64,000 bases of DNA from Sphingomonas sp. PP-CE-1A-559. GTDB lineage: Bacteria; Pseudomonadota; Alphaproteobacteria; Sphingomonadales; Sphingomonadaceae. Location of the stretch: the NCBI RefSeq assembly GCF_004340965.1, contig NZ_SLYA01000002.1, positions 806,001-870,000 on the forward strand. Direction: 5' to 3'. Shown piece by piece: positions 52,335-60,923 of this stretch; the first letter of the stretch is position 1; the number at the start of each line of letters is the position of its first letter. The notes beneath the pieces were generated by a model. That model did no database searches. It saw only the letters and a program-made list of their open reading frames with translations, and was not told the DNA's origin. A program made the translations under genes and the position numbers.

Positions 52335-54734
52335 ATGACACGTATCTTCACGCGGCTCGCGGTTGCGACGCTCGCCACGACCTGCTCGACCATGGCGCTT
52401 GCACAAGCCGGCACCCCAGCGACCGCCCAAGCCGAAACCGAGGCCGCAACGTCGGACGACGAGATCGTCGTCACCGCGCAGAAGCGCGAGCAGAGGATCG
52501 AAGACGTCCCCATTACCGTCACCGCGCTGACCGGCGCCCGCATGGCGTCGATCGGCGTCAACTCGCTGAGCGAAGTCGCCGCCTATATTCCCGGTCTCCA
52601 GATCCAGGAGCAGAGCGCCAACAACCCCGGCTTCGTGATCCGCGGCATCACGTCGGACAACGGCTCGTCACAGCAGGGCGCGCGCGTCACGCTCTACTAC
52701 AACGGTATCGACATCAGCCGTTCGCGCGGCGCGTACCAGGACCTGTTCGACCTCTCGCGGATCGAAGTCGTGAAGGGCCCGCAGGCGACCTTGTTCGGCA
52801 CCGCCGCCGCGGTCGGCGCGATCAGCCTCGTCTCGGCCAAGCCGGAGGCCGGCGTATCGGGCGCGATCAACGGCACGTACGGCAATTTCGATAGGACACA
52901 GGTGTCGGGCTTCCTGAACGCGGGCAACGACGTCCTCGCCGGCCGCATCGCCTTCGCGTATAAATATCGCAAGGGTTACGTCCGCAACATCGCCGGCGAC
53001 GCGAACGTGCCGAACCAGAACCAGGGTGGCGTCGACCAGGACGATCTGAACGGCCAGGACCAGCGCGGCATCCGCGGCTCGCTCCGTTACCGCCCCAGCG
53101 ACAGCATCACCGCCGACCTCGTCCTGACCTATGACGGACAGCGCAATCCCGGCACCGCGTTCAAGAGCCGCGCGCACGCCCCGACCGGCGGCCAGACCGG
53201 CGACTATGGCTACGCGGAACTCTCGGGCTCGCCGTACAGCGCGACCGCACTCGGCGCGCGCAAGCTCGGTCTCGACCGCAATGTCTATGACGCGAACCTG
53301 ACGATCACCGCGGACCTGTCGCCGGGGATCACTTTCACCACCGTCAACGGGTATCGCAAGTTCGACGCGCTCGAAGTGTTCGACGCCGATGGTGGGCCCG
53401 CCGCGTATCTCGAGTTCGCCGAAGACGCGAAGGGCGACCAGTGGAGCCATGAAAGCCGCTTCGCCTTCGAAGGGCCCAAGTATCGCGCCTCGGTAGGCTG
53501 GAACGCGTTCTTCGAGAACGGCTTCCAGCGCGTTCCGTTCGCGACCGAAGAGGGCACGTATCTCGCTTGCTCGGTCGCCGCTGCCTATGCGCCGATCCGC
53601 GCGGCACTGAACGGCGCGGGCATCCCGACGGGCACCGGATGCGTCGCACCGAACGGCACGGTTCCGGCGACGCGCGCGACCGCAGCGCTCACAGGTGGTC
53701 GTGCAACGGCAATACCTTACGCCGCGGAATTCACGAACTACGGCAACAACGACACCTACTCGGTGTTCGCCGATGCGACGTACATCCCGGTGCCGGCACT
53801 CGAACTGACCGCGGGTGCGCGGATCCTGATCGAGGATCGCCAGTCGGGCTATTCGTCGGTCCAGCCGAACTCGGTGATCCTGGCGGCACTCGGCATCCAG
53901 TCGAGTCTGCTCGGCACGGCCAACACCAACGGCAACAAGTTCGTCGCGGAGAAGAGCTTCACGGCGATCCTGCCGCGCTTCAACGCGCTGTTGAAGCTCA
54001 ACGACGCGGTCAATCTCTACGCGACGATCAGCAAGGGGCGCCGTTCGCCGGTGGTCCAGCTAGCCGCTCAGCGCACCGCGTTCGGCGTCGGTCCCAACCT
54101 GCAGGTCGTACCGCAGGAGAACGTCTGGAACTACGAAGGCGGCATCAAGGGTCGCGTCGGCCCGTTCAGCGGCGCGGCATCGGTCTTCTACCAGACCTAT
54201 GACGGCTTCCAGGTGTCGGTGACGAACAACGGCGTGACGACGACACAGAGCGCCGGATCGGCCAAGAACCTTGGCGTAGAGCTCGAAGGTAATCTGAAGC
54301 TCGCCTCGTATCTCTCGGTGTTCGGGACGTTTGCGTACATCGACGGCGGTATCGGCGACGAAGCGGCGAACGGCGTATTCGCTGGCAACCGCTTCCGCCT
54401 TCAGCCGGACACGACCGCGTCGGGCGGGGTGATCCTGCGCCTGCCGGTCGGCGGCGCGACGGTCTACGCCACGCCGAGCGTCACCTACCGCACCAAGGCG
54501 TTCTTCGAGCTGCCGAACAACCCGGCGATCAGCACGCCGGGCTACACCCTGGTCAACGCCCGCGCCGGGGTCGAGTTCGCGCAGGGTCGCTATAGCGTCG
54601 GCGGGTTCGTCCGGAACGCGACCAACAAGCGCTACCTGATCGACGCGGGCAACACCGGCGGCGGCTTCGGTATCCCGACCTACATAGCCGGCGAACCACG
54701 CTTCTACGGCGTCGAACTGGGCGCAAAATTCTAA
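52335..54734 (+). CDS. TonB-dependent receptor of a phosphate-scavenging locus
   Basis: 799 residues. The signal peptide ends at about MALAQA. TonB box DDEIVVTAQKRE; plug VPITVTALTGARMASIGVNS, PGLQIQEQSANNPGFVIRGI and RIEVVKGPQATLFGTAAAVG; barrel ending in GAKF. GGGGGA lies before the ATG. It sits between phoD and phoX downstream of a pho-box array, so it probably brings organic phosphate or another phosphorus-rich ligand into the periplasm for these phosphatases. phoX follows 49 nt later on the same strand. Confidence 0.92.
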   Translation: MTRIFTRLAVATLATTCSTMALAQAGTPATAQAETEAATSDDEIVVTAQKREQRIEDVPITVTALTGARMASIGVNSLSEVAAYIPGLQIQEQSANNPGFVIRGITSDNGSSQQGARVTLYYNGIDISRSRGAYQDLFDLSRIEVVKGPQATLFGTAAAVGAISLVSAKPEAGVSGAINGTYGNFDRTQVSGFLNAGNDVLAGRIAFAYKYRKGYVRNIAGDANVPNQNQGGVDQDDLNGQDQRGIRGSLRYRPSDSITADLVLTYDGQRNPGTAFKSRAHAPTGGQTGDYGYAELSGSPYSATALGARKLGLDRNVYDANLTITADLSPGITFTTVNGYRKFDALEVFDADGGPAAYLEFAEDAKGDQWSHESRFAFEGPKYRASVGWNAFFENGFQRVPFATEEGTYLACSVAAAYAPIRAALNGAGIPTGTGCVAPNGTVPATRATAALTGGRATAIPYAAEFTNYGNNDTYSVFADATYIPVPALELTAGARILIEDRQSGYSSVQPNSVILAALGIQSSLLGTANTNGNKFVAEKSFTAILPRFNALLKLNDAVNLYATISKGRRSPVVQLAAQRTAFGVGPNLQVVPQENVWNYEGGIKGRVGPFSGAASVFYQTYDGFQVSVTNNGVTTTQSAGSAKNLGVELEGNLKLASYLSVFGTFAYIDGGIGDEAANGVFAGNRFRLQPDTTASGGVILRLPVGGATVYATPSVTYRTKAFFELPNNPAISTPGYTLVNARAGVEFAQGRYSVGGFVRNATNKRYLIDAGNTGGGFGIPTYIAGEPRFYGVELGAKF

Positions 54735-54783
54735 CTTTCACGCATCGTTATACACCGCGCAACCATCCCCGGGGGGACCAAGC

Positions 54784-57258
54784 ATGACGTTCGAGACCAT
54801 CTATACCGACGGCGATATCGACACCAATCCGACCGCCAATCCGCATATCAACGACCTGATCGAGTCGCGCTATTCACGTCGCCAGACCTTGATGGGCGGC
54901 ATGTCCGCGACCGCCGCGGCGGTGTTCGGCGGCATGTTGCTGACCGGCTGCGACGACGACAATGACGGCAACGCTTCGAGCCCCGTCACGGTGACGGCGA
55001 CCGCTGGGGGAAGCTCGACTGCGGGCCGCGTCGCGACGCTGACTGGTGCAGCGATCGGCCAGGTCGACAGCGTGACCTGGACGCAGACCGCCGGCCCCGC
55101 CGTCACGCTAGCCGGTGCGTCGACTGCCACCGCAACCTTCGTCGTACCGGGTGCTGCTGCCGGGACCATCCTCAGTTTCCAGTTCACCGCAGTTTCGGCC
55201 AGCGGTTCGGTCAGCGCGACGACAAGCGTGACCGTCGGCGCGGCCTCGTTGGGCTTCACGGCCGTTGCGAAGAGCCTTGCGGATGTCGTTGCAGTGCCTG
55301 CGGGTTACGCGGTGACGGTCTTGTACCGGCTCGGTGATCCGATCGGCAGCGGCGTTGGCGCGTATGCCAATGATGGTACCGACGCGACCTTCTCGAAGCG
55401 CGCGGGCGATCATCATGACGGCATGAGCTATTTCGGCATGTCCGCCACCGGAACGCCCGACGCGAACGGCAACACGCGCGGCCTGTTGGTGCTCAACCAT
55501 GAGAACATCACGCAGGCCTATCTGCACCCGAATGGCCCGACCAATACCGGCGGCGTCCGTCCCGAAGCCGAGGCGCTGAAGGAGATGGAGTGCCACGGTG
55601 TGTCGGTGATCGAGGTCAACCGCGCCGCTGCCTGGAGCTACACGACCGCATCGTCGTTCAATCGCCGGGTCACACCGCTGACGCCGATGAGCTTCTCGGG
55701 GCCGGTGCGCGGCGCCGACAGCCTCAAGACGCGCTACTCGCCGGACGCCACCACGGGCCGCGGCACCATCAACAATTGTGCCAACGGTACAATGCCTTGG
55801 CACACGTACCTGACGAACGAAGAGAACTGGGTCGGCTATTTCAAGCGTGAAGTCGGCGACGCGGCGCGGCGCGCGGCAACTGGCCCAGTAGGCGTAAAGG
55901 CCAACACCTCACTCACCCGCTACGGCAAGGGCGAGAGCAACACCGGCGGCAACTATGGGTGGTCGACGGTCACGTCAGCCGACACGACCAGCACGATCTA
56001 TTCGCGCTGGAACATCACTGCACAGGCCAGCGCGCCGGCCGACGGCACGGGCGATTTCCGCAACGAAATCTTCCAATATGGCTGGGTGGTCGAGATCGAC
56101 CCGTTCGACGCAGCCTCGACTCCGCGCAAGCGGACCGCGCTCGGTCGCATGAACCATGAAGGCTGCGAGATCGGCCGGACGATCGCGGGCGTGAAGCCGG
56201 CCTTCTACATGGGTGACGACGCGCAGAACGAGTATATCTACAAGTTCGTATCGGCCACGCCGTGGTCCGCAGCGGATGCGACGGCGGCGAACCGTCTCGC
56301 GATCGGCGACAAGTATCTCGATGCTGGAACACTTTACGTCGCGAAGCTGGCGGCGGATGGCAGCGGCCAGTGGCTCCCACTGGTGTTCGGCCAAGGGCCC
56401 CTCACCTCGGCCAACGCAGCCTATCCGTTCGCCAGCCAGGTCGATGTGTTGATCAACACGCGGCTGGCGGCGGATGCACTGGGTGCGACCCGGATGGATC
56501 GTCCGGAGTGGACCGCAGTCAATCCGGCGACCGGCGAGATGTATTGCACGCTTACCAACAACTCGTCGCGCACGGTGGCTACCGCGGACGCGCCCAACCC
56601 GCGCGCCTATGTCGATCCCAAGACCACGGGCGGCCAGACCACGGGTAACGCCAACGGCCACATCATCCGCCTGCGCGAGACCGGTGACACGTCCGAGGCA
56701 ACGACGTTCGCTTGGGACATCTACGCGTTCGGTGCCGGTTCCGATCTGGACGCAACCAACATCAACCTGTCGGGTCTCGATGCGACCAACGACTTCTCGT
56801 CGCCGGACGGCCTGTGGTTCGGTCTGCCGAGCAATGCGTCGGGGACGATCGCACCGGTGATGTGGATCGAGACGGATGACGGCGCATTCACGGACGTCAC
56901 CAACTGCATGCTGCTCGCCTCGGTACCGGGGATCGTCAACGACGGTGGCACGCGGACGGTGACCAACACGATCGGTGCGGCAACCGGTTCGGTAACGACG
57001 CGGGTCGGCAAAGCACCGGGGACGGCACTGCGTCGTTTCCTGGTCGGGCCGAAGGAGTGTGAGATTACCGGTATACATACCACCCCGGATGGCCGGTCGC
57101 TGTTCGTCAACATCCAGCATCCGGGCGAGAATGGCGGGCCGACGAACATTACGAGCAGCTGGCCGGCTAACCAGGCCGGCGCGGTGACGACGCCGTCACG
57201 GCCGCGGTCCTCGACGATCGTGATCACGAAGACTGACGGGGGGGTGGTCGGGCTTTAA
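54784..57258 (+). CDS. phoX: PhoX-family phosphatase with an inserted Ig/PKD-like domain
   Basis: 824 residues. A twin-arginine signal (SRRQTLMGG, Arg 32-33) is followed by a lipobox with Cys 56 (MLLTGC), so it looks like a Tat-exported lipoprotein. Residues about 66-160 form a Thr/Ala-rich beta domain (VDSVTWTQTAGPAVTLAGAS, ATATFVVPG), like PKD/REJ-type Ig folds, not normally part of PhoX. The PhoX (DUF839) domain follows: DHHDGMSYFG, LVLNHENITQAYL, HECHGV-like ECHGVSVIEV, GRMNHEGCEI, YMGDDAQNEYIYKF, RPEWTAVNP, SPDGLWF. PhoX is a Ca/Fe-dependent alkaline phosphatase. It is grouped with phoD and a TonB receptor. Confidence 0.9.
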   Translation: MTFETIYTDGDIDTNPTANPHINDLIESRYSRRQTLMGGMSATAAAVFGGMLLTGCDDDNDGNASSPVTVTATAGGSSTAGRVATLTGAAIGQVDSVTWTQTAGPAVTLAGASTATATFVVPGAAAGTILSFQFTAVSASGSVSATTSVTVGAASLGFTAVAKSLADVVAVPAGYAVTVLYRLGDPIGSGVGAYANDGTDATFSKRAGDHHDGMSYFGMSATGTPDANGNTRGLLVLNHENITQAYLHPNGPTNTGGVRPEAEALKEMECHGVSVIEVNRAAAWSYTTASSFNRRVTPLTPMSFSGPVRGADSLKTRYSPDATTGRGTINNCANGTMPWHTYLTNEENWVGYFKREVGDAARRAATGPVGVKANTSLTRYGKGESNTGGNYGWSTVTSADTTSTIYSRWNITAQASAPADGTGDFRNEIFQYGWVVEIDPFDAASTPRKRTALGRMNHEGCEIGRTIAGVKPAFYMGDDAQNEYIYKFVSATPWSAADATAANRLAIGDKYLDAGTLYVAKLAADGSGQWLPLVFGQGPLTSANAAYPFASQVDVLINTRLAADALGATRMDRPEWTAVNPATGEMYCTLTNNSSRTVATADAPNPRAYVDPKTTGGQTTGNANGHIIRLRETGDTSEATTFAWDIYAFGAGSDLDATNINLSGLDATNDFSSPDGLWFGLPSNASGTIAPVMWIETDDGAFTDVTNCMLLASVPGIVNDGGTRTVTNTIGAATGSVTTRVGKAPGTALRRFLVGPKECEITGIHTTPDGRSLFVNIQHPGENGGPTNITSSWPANQAGAVTTPSRPRSSTIVITKTDGGVVGL

Positions 57259-57276
57259 GCTCGAGAACCTCCGCGA

Positions 57277-57396
57277 TCCCCCCCGCAAGGGGGAGGTGGC
57301 ACCGAAGGTGCCGGAGGGGGCGGACACGGAATATCAGTTTCCGTGTCCGCCCCCTCCGTCTGGCAAGTGCCAGCCACCTCCCCCTAGCGGGTGAGG
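57277..57396. repeat. nested palindromic repeat (type A), copy 2
   Basis: Same layout as 17768-17885. Outer GGGGGAGGTGGC / GCCACCTCCCCCT arms enclose a perfect 20-bp inner stem (CGGAGGGGGCGGACACGGAA at its left arm) around a 6-nt loop. Located just after phoX, where it may also end transcription. Confidence 0.85.
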
Positions 57397-57425
57397 ATTT
57401 TAGTGTCCCTCAATCACACCGACAA

Positions 57426-57533
57426 ACCCCGCCCCGGCGGAGGCCGGGGTCCAGTTGAGGGACGTTGCTGATTGGCGATGCGCTTCGTTATTGCCACCTC
57501 TCCAACTGGGCCCCGGCCTCCGCCGGGGTGGGG
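57426..57533. repeat. palindromic repeat (type B), copy 2
   Basis: Same family as 25952-26055. The arms start CCCCGGCGGAGGCCGGGG and return as CCCCGGCCTCCGCCGGGG, with a related centre (GACGTTGCTGAT). Types A and B lie side by side here, filling the 322-bp gap between phoX and the MerR gene. No gene is present in that gap. Confidence 0.82.
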
Positions 57534-57580
57534 CAGTTTCAAAGGGTGGTGCAATTTCAGGGGGCGACCTCCCTTATTCT

Positions 57581-57973
57581 CTAGACCGTCCCCGCCGGAA
57601 TCCGCGCCAGCGCCTCCTGCTCGATCTTTTCCAACTCATCCCGTGTCTGAACGATCGCCTCGCGTTGCGCGTCGAGCAGGTCGATCCGCTGGCGACACCG
57701 TTCGGCCAGTGCACGCATCTGCTCCACATGCTGCGGATCGGCGTCGTAAAGATCGAGGAACTCCTCGATGTCGCGCAACGTGAAACCCAGCCGCTTGCCG
57801 CGCAGGATCAACTGCATCCGGGCGACTTCGCGCCGCGTGTAAACCCGCGTCGTACCGATCCGGCAGGGCTCGATCAGCCCCTTGTCCTCGTAGAACCGCA
57901 ACGTTCGCGCGCTCACGCCGAGCATGCGCGAGACTTCCTGTATGCCGGTCAGATCGTCCTGTCGGTCGTTCAC
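57581..57973 (-). CDS. MerR-family transcriptional regulator
   Basis: 130 residues from GTG 57973, which overlaps the fadD stop as GTGA. The N-terminal MerR helix-turn-helix and wing are clear: GIQEVSRMLGVSARTLRFYE, then DKGLIEPCRIGTTRVYTRRE (about 9-50), then the long dimerisation helix (HVEQMRALAERCRQRIDLLD). No Cys-rich metal site is seen, which fits the LiuR/fatty-acid-type MerR proteins rather than metal sensors. With fadD it faces the thiolase/FadN unit across a dyad at 59702-59721, its likely operator. Confidence 0.9.
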   Translation of the reverse strand: MNDRQDDLTGIQEVSRMLGVSARTLRFYEDKGLIEPCRIGTTRVYTRREVARMQLILRGKRLGFTLRDIEEFLDLYDADPQHVEQMRALAERCRQRIDLLDAQREAIVQTRDELEKIEQEALARIPAGTV

Positions 57974-59655
57974 GCGTCCACTCCCCTCGCCTCCGACGCC
58001 GCCGCCTTTGCGGTCTCTTCAGCGACAAGTTCCTTTTTGGATAGCTTGCCGATCAGCGTCTTGGGGAGACTGTCGCGGATTTCGACCTCGCGGGGAAGCT
58101 CGATCTTGCTGATCTTGTCGCGCAGAAAATCGCGCAGTTCGAGCGGGGTAGCGACCGCACCTTCGGCCAGCACGACGAACGCCTTGGGCGCCTGGCCGCG
58201 GTATTTGTCGGGTACGCCGATCACCACCGCTTCGAGAACCGCGGGGTGTTCGTACAGCGCTTCCTCGATCACGCGCGGATAGACGTTGTAGCCGCCGGCG
58301 AGGATCAGGTCCTTGATCCGGTCGACGATAAACAGGTAGCCGTCCGCATCGAGGTGGCCGACATCGCCGGTGCGTAGCGCGCCATCCGCGAACAGGTCCG
58401 CGGTGGCGGCGGGTTTGTGCCAATAGCCTTGTGTGATCTGCGGCCCACGCGCGCAGATCTCGCCATTCTCGCCGATTGGCAACAGGCGCGTCGGGTCTTC
58501 GCGATCGCGGATCTCGATCGTCGTGCCGGGGAACGGCAGCCCCGCGGAGCCTGGCTTGTTGAGGCCATCGATCGGGTTGCACGTGATGATCGGCGAGGCT
58601 TCAGACAGGCCATACCCCTCGCAGAGCTTGGCGCCGGTCGTTGCCTCGAACGCGATCCGCACCTCCGCCGGAAGAGGTGCGCCGCCCGAGATGCAGGCGT
58701 GGATCGAGGACAGGTCGATCTTCTGCGTCTCGGCGGCGGTGGTGATCGCGGCGTAGATCGTCGGCACTGCGGGGAAATAGCTTGGCTTGGTCCGCTCGAT
58801 CGTCTTGAGCAGTTGCTGTAGCTCGAAGCGCGGCAACAGGATCATCTCCGCGCCGGTGCGGATCGAATAGGTCAGCACTGTGGTCAGCGCGAAGACGTGG
58901 AACAGCGGCAGCGCGCCGAGCACGCGGTCCTGGTGGGGCTGCTCGCCACCGACGAACACGACCATCGCGTCGGCGTTCGCGACGAGGTTGGCGTGGCTGA
59001 GCATCGCTGCCTTGGGCTCGCCGGTGGTGCCGCCGGTATATTGCAGCACCGCGACATCGTCCGGGGAGACCGCGACCGGGGACGGCGCACCCTTCGCCTT
59101 GAGCAGCGCGTCGAACGTGGAATGGCGCGCGTCAGTCGGTGCCCGACCGATCTCGGCGCGCTTGAAGATGCGGTAGGCGATCGACTTCAGCGTCGGCAGC
59201 GCGCCGGCGATCGGACAGGTGATGACGTGCTTCACGCCCATCTGCCCCGCGACCTTGAGCACGCGTGCGTGGATCTCAGCGATGTCGCACGTGGCGATGA
59301 TCGTCGCGCCCGAATCCTCGAGCAGATGCGCCAGCTCGCGCTCGACATAGAGCGGGTTGACGTTGACGACGACGCCGCCGGCCTTGAGGATCGCGAAGAA
59401 CAGGATCGGATAATAGGGCGTGTTCGGCAGGCACAGCGCGACGCGCGTGCCCTTCACGACGCCCATGTCCTGGAGCCCCCGCGCCGCCCGATCGACCGAC
59501 TCGCCGAGCGCGGCATAGGTCAGCGTCCGCCCCATGAAGTCGAGCACGTTGCGCGACCCGAACCGGCGCACCGACAGGTCGAGCATGTCGCCCAGCAGCC
59601 GCGGCTCGCCCAGCAACGGAACGCCGATCGCCTTGCCCCCGGAAGTGTCCTGCAT
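57970..59655 (-). CDS. fadD: long-chain fatty acid-CoA ligase
   Basis: 561 residues if started at ATG 59655, which has GGAG six bases upstream and gives the same length as E. coli FadD; in-frame ATGs at 59667 and 59688 are alternatives. Adenylation motifs: QYTGGTTGEPKAAMLSHANL, GYGLSEASPIITCNP, GENGEICARGPQ, TGDVGHLDADGYLFIVDRIK, PKTLIGKLSKKEL with the catalytic Lys. It activates long-chain fatty acids for beta-oxidation. It is co-translated with the MerR regulator and divergent from the thiolase/FadN genes, which complete the pathway. Confidence 0.93.
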   Translation of the reverse strand: MQDTSGGKAIGVPLLGEPRLLGDMLDLSVRRFGSRNVLDFMGRTLTYAALGESVDRAARGLQDMGVVKGTRVALCLPNTPYYPILFFAILKAGGVVVNVNPLYVERELAHLLEDSGATIIATCDIAEIHARVLKVAGQMGVKHVITCPIAGALPTLKSIAYRIFKRAEIGRAPTDARHSTFDALLKAKGAPSPVAVSPDDVAVLQYTGGTTGEPKAAMLSHANLVANADAMVVFVGGEQPHQDRVLGALPLFHVFALTTVLTYSIRTGAEMILLPRFELQQLLKTIERTKPSYFPAVPTIYAAITTAAETQKIDLSSIHACISGGAPLPAEVRIAFEATTGAKLCEGYGLSEASPIITCNPIDGLNKPGSAGLPFPGTTIEIRDREDPTRLLPIGENGEICARGPQITQGYWHKPAATADLFADGALRTGDVGHLDADGYLFIVDRIKDLILAGGYNVYPRVIEEALYEHPAVLEAVVIGVPDKYRGQAPKAFVVLAEGAVATPLELRDFLRDKISKIELPREVEIRDSLPKTLIGKLSKKELVAEETAKAAASEARGVDA

Positions 59656-59701
59656 CTCGCTCTCCATTACTCGATGTGCGTAAGCCATATTGTCGGCCGC
59701 T

Positions 59702-59721
59702 TCACCTTGACGTAAAGGTGA
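59702..59721. promoter_or_regulatory. 20-bp dyad, probable MerR-type operator
   Basis: TCACCTTGACGTAAAGGTGA is palindromic except for one pair of positions. It lies between the divergent fadD and thiolase genes, with TTGACG inside it as a possible -35. It resembles the ACGTAAA-type sites of LiuR-like MerR regulators, and such a regulator is encoded by the adjacent operon. Confidence 0.65.
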
Positions 59722-59786
59722 GGTATCGCACCTTAAGGGTAACCCGCAAGCGTTAACCGGGTCGACCGCAATATGAGAGGATCATC

Positions 59787-60923
59787 GTGACCAACGTCGT
59801 CATCGCCGGGTACGCCCGTTCGCCGTTCCACCTCGCCGGCAAGGGTGAACTCGCCCGCGTCCGTCCGGACGATCTCGCCGCGCAGACGATTCGCGGGTTG
59901 CTCGACAAGACCGGCGTCGATCCGGCCGAGATCGAGGACATCATCCTCGGCTGCGCGTTCCCAGAGGGCGAGCAGGGCCTCAACGTCGCCAAGCTGATCG
60001 CGCAGATCGCCGACCTGCCGATCTCGGTCGGCGGGATGACCGTCAACCGGTTCTGCGGCTCGTCGATGAGCGCGATCCACATCGCCTATGGCCAAATCGC
60101 GGTCGGCGCGGGCGAGGCGTTCATCTGTGCCGGCCTCGAATCGATGAGCCGCGTGCCGATGGGCGGCTACAACCCCCTCCCCAACCCCGCGCTCGCGAAG
60201 AAGAGCGCTGGCGCGTACATGGGCATGGGCGAGACCGCCGAGAACGTCGCCCGGCAATACCAGATCACGCGCGCCGAGCAGGATGCGTTCGCGGTGAAGA
60301 GCCAGGACAAGGCCGCCGCGGCGCGTGCCGATGGCCGGCTGAGCGACGAGATCGTGACGATCCAGACCAAGGCGGGCCCGGTCAGCCAGGACGGCACGAT
60401 CCGCGCCGGTACGACGACCGAAGCGCTCGCCGGCCTGAAGCCTGCGTTCAGTGCGGATGGCTCGGTGACCGCCGGTACGTCCTCGCCGCTGACCGATGGT
60501 GCGTCGGCAGTGCTGGTGACCTCGGAAGAGTTCGCGAAGAAGCACGGCCTGACGATCCTCGCGCGGATCAAGTCGATCGGCGTGTCGGGCTGCGCGCCCG
60601 AGACGATGGGGCTTGGTCCGATCGGGGCGTCGAAGAAGGCGCTGGAGCGGGCCGGGATCACCGTCGCCGACCTCGACGTGGTCGAGATCAACGAGGCGTT
60701 CGCGAGCCAGGCGATCGCCTGCATCCGCGACCTCGGCCTGAAGGACGAGACGATCAACCTCGACGGCGGCGCGATCGCGATCGGGCATCCGCTCGGTGCG
60801 ACCGGCGCGCGGATCGTCGGCAAGGCGGCTGCGCTCTTGTCGCGCGAAGGTGGCCGCTATGCGCTGGCGACCCAGTGCATCGGCGGCGGTCAGGGCATCG
60901 CTACGGTGCTGGAGCGCGCATGA
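59787..60923 (+). CDS. fadA: acetyl-CoA C-acetyltransferase (3-ketoacyl-CoA thiolase)
   Basis: 378 residues from GTG 59787, with GAGAGG upstream. Nucleophile Cys about 90 (NRFCGSSMSA); also INEAFASQA, GGAIAIGHPLGATGA and TQCIGGGQGIA with the second catalytic Cys. It ends each round of beta-oxidation by cleaving 3-ketoacyl-CoA. It is translationally coupled to the multifunctional dehydrogenase/hydratase (ATGA overlap), the usual FadA-FadB style pairing. It is probably controlled by the MerR protein through the dyad 66 bp upstream. Confidence 0.94.
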   Translation: MTNVVIAGYARSPFHLAGKGELARVRPDDLAAQTIRGLLDKTGVDPAEIEDIILGCAFPEGEQGLNVAKLIAQIADLPISVGGMTVNRFCGSSMSAIHIAYGQIAVGAGEAFICAGLESMSRVPMGGYNPLPNPALAKKSAGAYMGMGETAENVARQYQITRAEQDAFAVKSQDKAAAARADGRLSDEIVTIQTKAGPVSQDGTIRAGTTTEALAGLKPAFSADGSVTAGTSSPLTDGASAVLVTSEEFAKKHGLTILARIKSIGVSGCAPETMGLGPIGASKKALERAGITVADLDVVEINEAFASQAIACIRDLGLKDETINLDGGAIAIGHPLGATGARIVGKAAALLSREGGRYALATQCIGGGQGIATVLERA

